Assembly: GCA_027886185.1 (NCBI GenBank)
Contig: WOAB01000840.1
Coordinates: 62,001 to 126,000, forward strand
Direction of reading: 5' to 3'
DNA length: 64,000 nucleotides
DNA from: Rheum nobile
Taxonomy: Eukaryota; Streptophyta; Magnoliopsida; Caryophyllales; Polygonaceae
Part shown: positions 9,988 to 20,583 of the stretch, one piece after another
Position numbering within the stretch: position 1 is the first letter of the stretch
Layout of the letters: each line of letters opens with the position of its first letter
Made by a program: the position numbers and the translations under genes
Notes under the pieces: generated by a model
Told to the model about the DNA's origin: nothing
Databases searched by the model: none
Seen by the model: only the letters and a program-made list of their open reading frames with translations

Positions 9988-12215
9988 TGTAATACCCCTC
10001 AATTTTAATAAGGGTATTTGGGTAATCTTCCCAACCCTCGTTCTATAAGCAAGACGCGTATAGCGTACTCGGAATCTCGGTAAGGATCTTTTGAACGTAC
10101 TAAGATACATTTAACGTATTATCGGATTTTAGAATATTTTTAAAGGTACTAAAAATAAGATCTAGTATTAACCCGCGTGTGAATCCGCAACCAAGAGGTC
10201 AAACGGACGCGACCGCGGATAGATTTCCATGGGCGCGGAATCGCCTGAAGCAAACCGCGACCGCGGAAGTGTTTCCGTGACCGTGGAAGCACTGTTCATC
10301 GTCCCTTCAATTTTTCCCCGCGTTTCGACGCTTGATTATCTGGCGTTTCGCCGAGGGGGAGGTCGAGCGGTTGGGTTGCTCGGCGTTAGCCCCTCCTCAC
10401 CCTATAAATAGGGGCCTTCAGCGTTGGGAACCTTCATCCACAACTCCCGAATTCTCTCTTTCCTCTCGTTTTGTGTCTTGCCGGAATTCGTGCCTCGTCG
10501 GAGTTTCGTCGGAGTTCTTCGAGTTCGCCGTAAGTGCCTTGGGGTGTCGTAGCAAGTGGTAGTGGTCGCAAGCCCTCAATCGAGCCAAGGTGGTCATTCG
10601 CGTCGTCGGTAAGCCTCGGAGCCGCGTCGGAAGGGAGATCCGCGACCGCGGCTACGAACACCGCGACCGCGGCTCTGCCCAGAAATCCGCGACTGCGGAA
10701 ATCCAAACCGCGACCGTGGCTTGCTCTAGCAAGCGTGATCGTGGCTTGGACGAACCCGGTCACGGCTTTGGCCCTCGTTTCCTTTCGATTCCTTTGTTCG
10801 TATAGTTTATTCGTTCGTATCGAATCTAACTTAGGGTTCCGCCTTTTTGTCTCGACGTCGTCGTTGGAATCCGTATTCAGATTCCAGTTTCCAGATCCAG
10901 GAACCCGACATCGTCAGTTCGTCTAGACTAAGGCAAGTGACGGTTCGCTCTTCCTTAATCATTCCATATTTCCTTTAGTTATCAATTATTTTGATTGTTA
11001 ATTAAATTGGAATGAAATGTTGTTTTCGTTTGGGAATAGATTTTATAAATGATGTGATTAAAATATGATATTATAATAGGTTGTATATATTGCTAGAAAC
11101 AACGCTATTATACTTGTTAATTACCGTGATGGTATTGGTGTGGATTTATGTGTGAACTTAACTATGTAGTTAGAACGAGTATTCGTAGGAACGCTATGTA
11201 CCTTGCGAGGTCTAGCCGTTTCTTTATAACCGTGGTGCGTAGGATGCTCAAGCCCTAACACCCTTTCCTGGTCATGACCGTCCCCTATTAGAATATAGGG
11301 GTGGTGCACATAGCTGGTGCCAAACATTCGGGAAATGTTCCCAAGATATCTCTCGTATCGAGATGATATATATATATATATGTTAAAAGCTGTAACGTGA
11401 ATATATGTTTTGGAATTAAATAAGATAATTGCGATTATGCACATAATTAATATACCCTCGGGCAAGGAGTACAACGTGGAAACCGCCCGGACTTCGATTA
11501 GAGTAAGTCTTCTTTCCAATCTGAGTTTGCATTGCGCGGTGAGGTTGGTCATGGACCCAAATAATCAAGGTCGTGTTTTAAATCTTGTGTGTGAAAACTT
11601 AACGTTCCCAAACATTTGTCATATGTTTCCCATAAGACTCAACTCCTTTGGAGTCTTCTGTTCAGTGCATGTCTAATTCTAATCATTCCGTGAAAGTTCC
11701 GGGTTATGTATCATTCCTTCGGTTATTATTCGAGGAACAATGATAGTAAACGGTTACGATCACTAGAACCTTTTTATTTCTACCCTTGCATAGTCTTTCA
11801 TTAGACTAACCAACCGGTTAATTTCCTTTGCATGGTTGGCTGGTGTCATCCGTCTCATACGGCACATCAGATAAGTTCCCGCATTAGTAAAGGCAAGGAC
11901 CCGACGTGAAGGCAGTTGGCATTTTTCTGTGTTTTTCCAAGGTTGATATCCTAGGCGTAAGATCGCAAGGTCAAGACCCGTTGAGTAATTTTATTTCAAG
12001 ACTTCCGCTGTAATAAATGTTTATACTCGATTTTGTTATCGAATTGTAATTTCAACATTTGAAATAAGATATTATTTGGGCAGTTGTATGTCATTTAATA
12101 AAGTTTATGTTATTATACAGTTTGTTATAAAATGGTTAAGCCTTGGGTGACCCCAGATGTGTAATTTGAGGTCACTGGCGGTAATATTTCCAAAGGGTAT
12201 TTTGGGGGTGTTACA
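9988..12215 (+). mobile_element. Solo LTR (2228 bp), Tekay-like Ty3/gypsy
   Basis: It begins TGTAATACCCC and ends GGGGGTGTTACA, and is flanked by a perfect 5-bp duplication ATTGG (9983-9987 and 12216-12220). A TATA box CCTATAAATAGGGG lies at about 10401. Internal landmarks (AAGTGACGGTTCGCTC at 10933, ACGAGTATTCGTAGGAACGC at 11176, ATACCCTCGGGC at 11450) recur in the LTRs at 14236-15600, 23040-23690, 27298-29681 and 35868-38257, so all belong to one LTR superfamily, of which the 27298-38257 copy is a chromodomain Tekay-type element. ORFs inside it are incidental. No internal domain is attached. Confidence 0.9.
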
Positions 12216-12962
12216 ATTGGTCATTTGACTGGTTGGTGTTTCATCGCTCGTTGTTCGTACATGCTATTGGTGACTCGACTAGTTTGCATTCCGTCGCTTG
12301 TAAATTAGTGATTGTCGAAGGCGAGGACCCGTAACTCCAGCAAGAGTAGGATCATTTTATTCTCCTTTCAGGTTGCCTGGGAGTGGAGAAGAAGCCAAAG
12401 GCGGGAAATTGTCCCCTGTTCTACATTCGACGCTCAAGTCATATTTTTTCGTAAAGAATAGGGCTAGAGTTTTTTAGAGATAGAACTAAATGATATCAAT
12501 TACCTCTATTTAAATTGTAGAGTTATCTTTTCCTCCAAGCAACGTCTTTTTCCATAAATATATATAAGCATAATTATCATCCACCATAATTAGTTATATT
12601 TATTGGAACAAGGATCCTCATGAGTTTCGATGATGATAAACACCATGAATTTTATGTATGTTCTTAAGTATTATTTTAGGGAATAGTAGAAAGCAAGAGA
12701 GTTGCTCGTAGGTCCCAAGGAACAATAGTTAAGATAGAGGAAGAATCTCCATTGAACAATAGAAATAAGTGCATCAAAGTTCAAGAAGTGGAGAATGAAT
12801 AAAGATTTCAGGGAACAACAAAAACAAAGCAGGGGAGAAGTATGATGTTACTTGTATAATTACTAAGGAGAAGGCAAATCACAACGTCTTGCATCTAGCG
12901 TTTCAAATGTTTGCTTGGGGCACAAGTTTTCATTCAAACATGGAAAGTGAAGAGTATATCTT
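12204..12962 (+). repeat. 759-bp tandem duplication, copy 1
   Basis: This block and 12963-13721 are direct tandem copies offset by exactly 759 bp, with about seven or eight mismatches by eye. The first 12 bases (GGGGGTGTTACA) are the terminus of the upstream solo LTR and the next five its ATTGG target duplication, so the duplication happened after that insertion. From about 12606 the unit looks like a Sirevirus-type LTR (TTGGAACAAGG...TTTCGATGATGATAA). Confidence 0.9.
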
Positions 12963-13721
12963 GGGGGTGTTACAATTGGTCATTTGACTGGTTGGTGTTT
13001 CATCGCTCGTTGTTCGTACATGCTATTGGTGACTCGACTAGTTTGCATTCTGTCGCTTGTAAATTAGTGATTGTCGAAGGCGAGGACCCGTAACTCCAGC
13101 AAGAGTAGGATCATTTTATTCTCCTTTCAGGTTACCTGGGAGTGGAGAAGAAGCCAAAGGCGGGAAATTGTCCCCTGTTCTACATTCGACACTCAAGTCA
13201 TATTTTTTCGTAAAGAATAGGGCTAGAGTTTTTTAGAGATAGAACTAAATGATATCAATTACCTCTATTTAAAGTGTAGAGTTATCTTTTCCTCCAAGCA
13301 ACGTCTTTTTCCATAAATATATATAAGCATAATTATCATCCACCATAATTAGTTATATTTATTGGAACAAGGATCCTCGTGAGTTTCGATGATGATAAAC
13401 ACCATGAATTTTATGTATGTTCTTAAGTATTATTTTAGGGAATAGTAGAAAGCAAGAGAGTTGCTCGTAGGTCCCAAGGAACAATAGTTAAGATAGAGGA
13501 AGAATCTCCATTGAACAATAGAAATAAGGGCACCAAAGTTCAAGAAGTGGAGAATGAATAAAGATTTCAGGGAACAACAAAAACAAAGCAGGGGAGAAGT
13601 ATGATGTTACTTGTATAATTACTAAGGAGAAGGCAAATCACAACGTCTTGCATCTAGCGTTTCAAATGTTTGCTTGGGGCACAAGTTTTCATTCAAAAAT
13701 GGAAAGTGAAGAGTATATCTT
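12963..13721 (+). repeat. 759-bp tandem duplication, copy 2
   Basis: Second unit. It starts with a 12-base echo of the solo-LTR end and then continues past 13721 into sequence (TGGAGATAGCGGACAAG) that is unique and therefore the original right flank. The junction at 12950-12970 shows TTGGG/TTGG microhomology between the two breakpoints, consistent with unequal exchange or template switching. Confidence 0.9.
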
Positions 13722-13925
13722 GGAGATAGCGGACAAGATTGGTCCTGGAAAGATATGTTCTTTTGATGAAAATAATATATTGTCAATTTGAAAGATATTG
13801 TTTATGGTATTTTAGGATATTGTTTGATGAAAATATCTAATGATATTTATTGGAAAATATATTAGATGGGACCATAAATATATTATATCTTGGACCTCAT
13901 TTAGAAGCCTATAAATTGTAAGGCC
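13722..13925 (+). mobile_element. Sirevirus-like LTR remnant continuing from the tandem repeat
   Basis: Continuation of the LTR-like sequence that begins near 13365 (GGAACAAGGATCCTCGTGAG, then TTTCGATGATGATAA, a Ty1/copia Sirevirus-type start; compare the GATGATGACAAA-type motif in the LTR at 46820). It is AT-rich with repeated GATATT words and ends near a TATAAA-containing segment at about 13910. No matching end or coding region survives. Family by resemblance only. Confidence 0.4.
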
Positions 13926-13929
13926 TGAG

Positions 13930-14118
13930 GCTTTAGAAGTGCTATCCCATGCCAACCCGAGGACTTCCCAATAGGTGACTCATCCTGGAACTACTCCCGC
14001 CTAGCATGCTTAACTTCAGAATTCTTTGACTTTACTTGAACCCTGAAAAGGAAGAGCTCCTGTTGACATGGGTAGCACTTTTAATCCGTATAAGGGATCA
14101 CAAACATGGGGTGTTACA
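13930..14118 (-). mobile_element. Cassandra-type TRIM LTR fragment with 5S rRNA-like core
   Basis: On the minus strand the segment starts at 14118 with TGTAACACCCCATG. From 14030 to 13951 it closely follows plant 5S rRNA: AAGTTAAGCATGCTAGGCG matches the box A region and AGGATGAGTCACC...GGGAAGTCCTCG matches box C. 5S-derived pol III promoter sequence inside short LTRs is the hallmark of Cassandra terminal-repeat retrotransposons in miniature. The 5' and 3' parts of 5S rRNA are missing, so it is not a 5S gene. The far end fades near 13930. An alternative is an independent 5S-derived SINE. Confidence 0.6.
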
Positions 14119-14235
14119 ATCACCACCACGTAAACACTTGACGACCTCATCAAGGCCCAAAGACCACCCTTTGGGTGAGCGACCGTCCACCGGACCAAGC
14201 CCACTCGTAATCAGATTCGGCTCTGATACCATTAT
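14119..14235 (-). other. Short internal domain with Met-tRNA primer site
   Basis: 14219-14231 read on the minus strand is TGGTATCAGAGCC, the primer-binding site for initiator Met-tRNA, four to five bases after an LTR end at 14236. The remaining ~90 bp up to the Cassandra-type LTR start at 14118 is non-coding. It can be read as the very short internal domain of a Cassandra element, or as the leader of the Tekay-like LTR at 14236 cut short by that element. Confidence 0.55.
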
Positions 14236-15856
14236 TGTAACACCCTCGACTTATGTCGGTAGTACCACACGCCAGTGATCTCAGACTTTAATGTCCAAAG
14301 CCACCCTAGGCTTTAATCAGAACAATTATGCTTAAATAAATAATAAACATTAAATAATGAAAGAGTAATCAGAGGAATACTTAAATATAGAAAACTCAAT
14401 CTTTTATTAAAATTCCACTCGTAAATTGAGAAGGAAAGTTTACAAACGATATTGAAATTACAACAGATGACTTTTAAGTAAACCCTGAATACATGACTAA
14501 ATTAATGAAGTATTTACTAAATTGATACTAAACAACCTTAAAACAATATCACTTTAAATCTTCAACTGCAAGCCTTCGTCTTCGATTTGTTACTTCAAGG
14601 CGTCTGAGACCAACCACTGATGTGTTGTATAGAACGAATGACACCAGCCAACCATGCAAGGAAAAGAAACGGCTAGTCAGTCTAATGAAAGACTACACAA
14701 GGGCTCAAACAGAGTGGTTCTTGTAGTCGTATATAATCACTACCCTTGTTTCCCGAATAAAACTCGATAAACGGTATGACTATAGACTTCTACCAAAAAA
14801 AGAATGAAAAGGGTATGCTTAAAGAGAAGACTCCGATGAATTGAGTCTTATGGGAAATTAAATGAATTTGTTTGGGAACATTATATTAACACACAAAGTT
14901 TTAAAAGAATCTCGTTGAATATTTGGGTCCTCGACCAATCTCACCGTGTAATGTGAATCCAGATTGGAAAGGGGACTTACTTTTGAAAAAAGACCGGGTG
15001 GGTTCCACATTGTACCTCTCGCCCGAGGATATGTTAATTATGTGTAAAACGACACTTATCTTAGTTAATTTCAAAACGCGCATTTACGTTTATGCTTTTA
15101 ATCCACATCAATCTCGCAATGAGATATATAACATGGGACGAATCCCGAATTTTGGCACTAGCTAAGTGCACCATCACTTATATAAAATAAGGCTAGGTCA
15201 TGACCAAAAGTATTAGGGCAATTATCCTCCTAATACCAAGTTATAAAAAAACAGCTAAACCTCGCAAAGTAAATAGCGTTCCTACGAATACTCGTGTTAA
15301 CTAGCAATTAAGTCAACACCAAATGCACAACAAATCCACATCAACGTTTAATTGCACCCTTAAATAATAATAATATGTATATAAGGTCGATACTAGCATT
15401 TATACAACCTAATAATAAGGTTCATTATTCACACCAATTTAGCACACAAGTTCCCAAACACAAAATTAAGAATATTTATCCCAACTTAATTAAGACAATA
15501 GATTAATTGTCAATTAAGAAAATTATGAAATAAATTAGCAAGAGTGAACCGCCACTTGCCTTGGATCACGAAGAAGATGAACGGCGTTTCGGAGATGGTT
15601 GCTTTCGAAAGGAAAAACGGCTCCCTGCTTTATTCCCGATCCAAACGCAATTTCGAGATGAAACCAGATCATACAAAATGAATAAATTATATTAGATAAT
15701 TTATTCAATATCAAAATTTGAAGTATATCTTGTCTCGGTTTCTAATTGAGTTTATTTAACTCATAAATAAATCAATTTCAAGGATTTTTTATAAAACGAT
15801 TATTTATACGATTAAATATTAATTAGTCATATATTCTAAATAATCATATCATAAAT

Positions 15857-15913
15857 AAAGTGCGGTTCCGGTGCGGAGCACTCTTCCCGTGCTCCGCACC
15901 GGAACCGCACTTT
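15857..15913. repeat. Short perfect hairpin element
   Basis: AGTGCGGTTCCGGTGCGGAG is followed after about nine bases (CTCTTCCCG) by its exact inverse, giving a hairpin of about 22 paired bases. The same head sequence starts the MITE at 15999. The inverted-repeat partner (around 22790-22800) lacks it, so it is an insertion. Target duplication is not obvious; a 24-bp direct repeat (TATCTAATTGAATAGTCTTA...) lies just downstream twice, at about 15915 and 15954. Confidence 0.65.
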
Positions 15914-15998
15914 TATCTAATTGAATAGTCTTAAATTTTCTATCTCAAAATATTATCTAATTGAATAGTCTTAAATTACCTATTCATAATATAAGATA

Positions 15999-16252
15999 GA
16001 GTGCGGTTCCGGTGCGGAGCACTCTTCCCGTGCGGACGTGCGGACATGCACTATAGGGCCTTATTTGTGCACGTTTGGGCCTTATTTGTGCACTTTTGCA
16101 AAAGTTTTGAAAAATGCTTGGAAAAAAATTTGAAAAAGAAAAAAAAAATTGAAAAAGTGCACAAATAAGACGTTAAAGTGCACAAATAAGACCCAAAAGT
16201 GCATGCTCCGCACGTCCGCACGGGAAGAGTGCTCCGCATATGATCCAAACTC
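15999..16252. mobile_element. MULE-like MITE (254 bp) with 10-bp target duplication
   Basis: Inverted ends: GAGTGCGGTTCCGGTGCGGA... at the left and, inverted, GAGTTTGGATCATATGCGGA... at the right, with strong pairing of GCGGAGCACTCTTCCCGTGC and GTGCGGACGTGCGGA. It is flanked by ATATAAGATA at 15989-15998 and 16253-16262, a 10-bp duplication; 9-11 bp duplications are typical of Mutator-like elements. The opposite arm of the giant inverted repeat keeps a single copy of that site (about 22695-22710), i.e. an empty site. It has no coding capacity. Confidence 0.8.
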
Positions 16253-16539
16253 ATATAAGATAATATTATAAAAATTATAATTAATTCAATTTTAATTTTC
16301 ATAAAATCAAATTAATCCTAACATAACTTTCACTAATCTAGATTAATTAAATTAATAAATATTAAGTCATAAACAATTTAAAATAAACCCAAAATCGGAA
16401 ATTCGGATCAACAAAACCTTCCCCAGATCTCGCGGTTGCAACACATTGGAAATGGCCAAAATTGGGGCTCGTCGACGGAGGGATGGTGGCGGAATGATAG
16501 GGCTTTTGAAGTGGACAAGGAGACGAAGATATTGGTACT

Positions 16540-16712
16540 TGTAAAGCTGATAAAAGTTTATCTTTATTTTTATTGATGAGAATGTGCTGCTTAAATAGGC
16601 ACTGAGTTACAAGAGATTACAAAATGGATATCAGCAACTACATGAGGATATTGAGGGATATCAGTAACAGCCTAACAACTTGATAAGACTAATTCAAATT
16701 TATCCTCTAACA
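16540..16712 (-). repeat. 3' LTR of the Ale copia element
   Basis: 173 bp direct repeat of 20411-20583. On the minus strand it is preceded by the polypurine tract TTGAGGGGGAA (16723-16713), which primes plus-strand DNA. It carries a TATA-like CCTATTTAAG (about 16592-16601). Confidence 0.9.
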
Positions 16713-17297
16713 TTCCCCCTCAAGCTGAACGACCTATGGGAAAGTCCCAGCTTGTGAATCAGGTCTTCAAATTTGAATCGAGGCAGTGGTTTTGTGAGAA
16801 CATCTGCCAACTGATCATCCGTGGAAATATGAGACACCCGAAGAGCACCATGCTGCACTTGTTCGCGAACAAAGTGGTAAGCAAGAGCAATGTGTTTCAT
16901 CCTGGAGTGGAAAACCGGATTCGAACTCAGACTTGTTGCTCCCATGTTATCACAATAAATAGCAGGCTGCTCTTGTGAAGAAAACCCAAGTTCTTTTAAC
17001 AAAGACAACACCCATAATAACTTTGAGGTCGTGTCTGCTAAGCTTTATACTCAGCCTTTGTTGATGATCGAGCGACTGAACGTTGCTTTCTTGAACTCCA
17101 TGAAATTGGAGTTTTACTGAGGTACACAAGATATTCGGTGGTAGACACATAATCATCTTTATCTCCGCCCCAATCAACATCAGAAAAGCAATGTAAAGTA
17201 GGAGGTGCGTGGAATGAATAACCAGGCCAAGAGTTGCAGTACCGCTCAAATACCTGAGAAGACGCTTCAATGCAGTCCAATGCTCAGTTGTAGGAGA
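16700..17297 (-). pseudogene. Copia RNase H (Ale element), frameshifted
   Basis: RNase H region at the end of the copia polyprotein. The first half lies in two frames (17280-17038): YCNSWPGYSFHAPPTLHCF, FSDVDWGGDKDDYVSTTEY, SWSSRKQRSVARSSTKAEYK. The second half is at 17011-16700: ELGFSSQEQPAIYCDNMGA, SNPVFHSRMKHIALAYHFV, DQLADVLTKPLPRFKF. First catalytic Asp (FSDVDW), Glu (TKAEYK) and Asp (YCDNMGA) are all visible, but a frameshift near 17030 separates them. The domain removes element RNA during cDNA synthesis. Confidence 0.85.
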
Positions 17298-18203
17298 CTA
17301 CATGAATTGAGACAGCTTGTTGACAGCATAAGCAATATCAGGTCTGGTGAGTGAGAGGTATTGCAACGATCCTATAAGCACACGGAATTTTGTTGGTGTG
17401 GACAACTGCGTTCCTGAACTTTTTGTAAGAGTTGATGACACACTCATAGGGGTGGAAACACTTTTGGATTCAGCCATGTTCGACTTCAGCAGAATATCAT
17501 TGATGTACTTTCGTTGGCTTAGAAACAAACCGTTCGGATGAGGCTGCACTTCAACACCAAGAAAGTATGATAAAGTTCCCATATCCTTGAGCGAGAAACG
17601 TGTGGCTAGAGTTGTGATGAGTTGTTGGACTGAATCTGGGTTGCTGCCTGTAACTAATATGGCATCCACATAGACTAATAAAGATATCATGTGAGAGCTA
17701 GTCTTTTGAATGAACAAAGATGCATCAGCAACAGAGTTAGTGAACCCTAGACTGAGGAGAAATGATTTCAATTCTGTGTACCATGCTCTAGGAGCTTGTT
17801 TTAGTCCATAGAGAGCCTTTCTGAGCTTACAGACATGATGAGGAAGTTCTTTGTTCACAAAACCAGGTGGTTGAACCATGAAAACATCCTCAAACAAAGT
17901 ACCCTGCAAAAATGCATTATTGATATCCAATTGTCTCAAGCTCCAACATTGACTTACAACAATAGTCATTACTGTTTTGACTGTAACAGGTTTGACTACA
18001 GGACTGAAAGTTTCTACATAATCATATCCTGGCCTTTGATGAAATCCTTTTGCTACCAACCTTGCCTTGTACTTATCCAAGGAGCCATCTGCATTGTATT
18101 TTATCTTGTACACCCACTTGCAACCCACCAAATTATGATCTGTAGTAGGAGGAACCAAAACCCAAGTATTGTTAGAATATAAAGCATTAAACTCAACAGC
18201 CAA
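17298..18203 (-). pseudogene. Copia reverse transcriptase (Ale element), YVDA active site
   Basis: A 301-codon open frame covers the whole copia RT core: NNTWVLVPPTTDHNLVGCKW, YKARLVAKGFHQRPGYDYVE, TFSPVVKP, LDINNAFLQG, LRKALYGLKQAPRAWY, then LLVYVDAILVTGSN, LGVEVQPHPNGLFLSQRKY and LTRPDIAYAVNKLSQFM. The catalytic YVDD box is YVDA: the second Asp codon is GCC (about 17668-17670), so polymerase activity should be lost although the frame is open. Upstream (18204-18354) the frame is closed. RT of this kind copies element RNA to DNA in cytoplasmic particles. Confidence 0.9.
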
Positions 18204-18354
18204 TCAGGGTCTTTGAGGGCTTGGGTGATTGTTTTAGGTTCAGTTGGGAGGTGTAGTTGGGCATGTAGATTTAGTTTTTGAATTGGCTTGTAAATATTAT
18301 GTTTGGACCTAGTGATGACACTAGTGGGTTCAGTTTGTGGTGGTGGTGCAGGGT

Positions 18355-19378
18355 TTACTGGTTCTGGATGTGGTTCGGAAAGAATGGTGTCGGTGGATGT
18401 TGGTGACGGTGAAGTAGCAGCGTTGTGAGAGGTGAGTCGGTGGTGTTGGGTGATGTCAACGGTGTCGTTGGTGGTGGTTGAAGCATAGATGTAGCGGGAG
18501 ATGGGTTTGGTGGAGATGGAGGGGTATGTATTTGTGGGGTGTTAACGAGAGGTATCTGCAGTGAACACCATGATTCGGTTGCATGCGGTGATGGTGGGTT
18601 GTGTGGGGACTTGGTTTTGTAGGGGAATGTTTCTTCAACAAATCGCACATGGCGAGAGGTGTATATACGTTCGGATTTGGGTTCAAGGCATAGGTAAGAA
18701 CTTTGGGTAAGCGAGTACCCTACGAACACACATTCAACAGACTTCGATTTGATCTTGTGATCGGTGTACGGACGGAGCCACGGGAAACAAAGACAATCGA
18801 AATTTCTGAGTTTGCGGTAGTCTGGATGGGTTTGGAAAAGGACATAGTAGGGAGATGAGTAGGAGAGAGTTGGTGTGGGAAGCCTATTGATGAGATAAAC
18901 AGATGTAGAAAACGTGAAGGGCCAATATGAGGTGGGCATGCCTGCGTGAGAGAGAAGAGATAGGCCAATTTCGATAACATGTCTATGGCATCTTTCAAAG
19001 TACCCATTTTGTTCAGGAGTATGTGGTGGGGTGGTGAGGTGAGTAATTCCTGAGAGTGATAGGAAATTTTTGAGAGCTAGGTATTCCCCCCATCATCAGA
19101 GTATAGAAGTTTGATTTTCCTCTTGAAGTAATTTTCCCCCAGATTTTTGTACTTGATGAAAATGTCATGTGTTTCGGATTTCTTTTTGAGTGGATAGAGC
19201 CATATATATTTGGTATAATGGTCTACAAAAATGACATAGTAGCGGAATCCATCATAGGAAGTAACAGGGGAAGACCAGACATCAGAATCACTTCAAGAGG
19301 ACTAGAAGAGTTTATTGAACTTTGATAAAATGGGAGCTTGTGGCTCTTATTTAACAAACAAGAAGTGCAATTTGAAAC
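18355..19378 (-). pseudogene. Copia integrase, C-terminal half (Ale element)
   Basis: 18939-18355 shows the end of the integrase core and its C-terminal domain: SYWPFTFSTSVYLINRLPTP, LRNFDCLCFPWLRPYTDHK, SVECVFVGYSLTQSSYLCL, IYTSRHVRFVEETFPYK, followed by a long Pro/Ser/Thr linker that normally joins integrase to RT. 19007-18940 carries the preceding segment in another frame. Between 19378 and 19010 the central core is present only as stop-interrupted pieces. Dead copy. Confidence 0.75.
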
Positions 19379-19750
19379 TCATGAAACAGAAATTCCTAAG
19401 CGACTCTGAGACTGGATGAACTTGAGAATTTTATTGGAGGGATGACCGAGCTTGTGGTGCCAGGAAGACACGGAGGAAGACAAGGTGGAAGTCTGGACGT
19501 GTGGGCTGGAGGAAGACGGCCATAGATAGACTCCATCGACACAAGAGCCTTTAAGAAGTGGTGTACCCGAATTGAGTTCCTTCACATAAAAGCAATCATG
19601 TAAGAATTCAACAGAGTATTGATGTTGAGCTGTGGATTTAGACACATAAATAATATTTTTGGCCATTTGTGGAACACACAAGACATCAGAAAGTTGGAAG
19701 TTTTGTAAGTGGGAAGGAAGACAAAGGGAACCAGAATGGGTTATGGACAA
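19379..19750 (-). pseudogene. Copia protease end and integrase zinc domain (Ale element)
   Basis: SITHSGSLCLPSHLQNFQLS, DVLCVPQMAKNIIYVSKSTA and SWHHKLGHPSNKILK are the post-protease segment and the GAG-pre-integrase/HHCC start of a copia polyprotein. The protease active site itself (D-S/T-G-A) upstream is missing, in line with a deletion around 19750-19830 that also removed the gag zinc knuckle. Confidence 0.75.
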
Positions 19751-19823
19751 ACCGTTACCGTCACCGACCGCTAGCTCATCCGGACCGTTGTAGGGCTAGT
19801 GTAGAGCAAGAGTGTTAATGCCA

Positions 19824-20400
19824 TTAGTCACCGACCGCTAGCTCACGGGGCACTTGGTTGGGTAGTAGTGCTGATGTGAGCTTGGGGTGGTGGGGGTGTG
19901 TTTGGGACTGACTTCCTTTGATGACAGTCCGCAACTTCTCTTTCAATTGGTTGATGTGGCCTTTGGATGGGTTTGCATAAGTTTTATCAAGAATCTCCCA
20001 TGCGTCCTTTGTAGTTGTAGCACGAGTTACCAATGGGGGCAACCGAAGCAGACAAGGTGCCCACAAGTGCACCATATAAGAGTTGATCCTGTCACATCCA
20101 AGCAATGAATGCAGGATTCAAGGTTTCTCTGTTTTCGACTGTGAGGGTCTTTGGAGGGGTAGGGTGGTCACCATTGAGGAATTTGAACAGATCGTAGCCG
20201 ATGAGAGTGGCCTTGATCTGTGCTTTCTAGGTGATGTAGTTGGTAGCAGTAAGTTTGATTGCGTTGGTGAAATGGACAATTATGAAGGGATTGCCATTAG
20301 GATTAGCAATGTTGGTGGAGAATTATGCAGCCATTGATGTAGTTTTGTGGTCTGGTGTTGTGTTTAGTTGGTGTAGAGAGGCCTTTGATCGATGAGGGCA
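19824..20400 (-). pseudogene. Copia gag (Ale element), truncated
   Basis: N-terminal copia Gag in shifted frames: LNPAFIAWM-type start, then LVTRATTTKDAWEILDKTYA, SKGHINQLKEKLRTVIKGS. The core helix region (AWxxLxxxYA...HxxQLKxxL) is typical of the copia gag domain. The C-terminal half including the CCHC knuckle is absent. It sits right after the primer site at 20402-20410. Confidence 0.75.
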
Positions 20401-20410
20401 ATTGATACCA

Positions 20411-20583
20411 TGTAAAGCTGATTAAAGTTGATCTTTAATTTTATTGATGAGAATGTGCTGCTTAAATAGGCAGTGAGTTATAAAAGATTACAAAATGGAT
20501 ATCAACAACTACATGAGGATATTGAGGGATATCAATAATAGCCTAACAACTTGATAAGACTAATTCAAATTTATCCTCTAACA
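20411..20583 (-). repeat. 5' LTR of the Ale copia element
   Basis: 173 bp; on the minus strand it is followed immediately by TGGTATCAATT (20410-20400), a primer site for initiator Met-tRNA. The same TATA-like box as the 3' LTR drives minus-strand transcription. Confidence 0.9.

Larger units (their letters stand above)
16540..20583 (-). mobile_element. Ty1/copia (Ale-type) retrotransposon, 4044 bp
   Basis: Two LTRs of 173 bp each (16540-16712 and 20411-20583) bound a minus-strand copia element. Termini read TGTTAGAGG...CTTTACA. Flanks are GTACT (16535-16539) and GTACC (20584-20588), a 5-bp duplication with one mismatch; the other arm of the giant inverted repeat shows the uninterrupted site GTTGGTACCA near 22410. 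LTRs differ at about 9 of 173 positions (about 5%), so this insertion is older than the two large elements downstream. Pol motifs (SNPVFHSRMKHIA, DQLADVLTKPL) point to the Ale lineage. At about 4.0 kb it is shorter than usual because part of gag is deleted. Confidence 0.9.

Noticed and set aside
10229..10926. Several overlapping ORFs of 60-130 codons
   Set aside because: They lie inside the solo LTR and translate GC-rich palindromic repeats and promoter sequence; no domain or conserved frame.
13951..14030. 5S rRNA gene
   Set aside because: Only the central promoter part matches; both ends are missing and it is bounded by LTR-type sequence.
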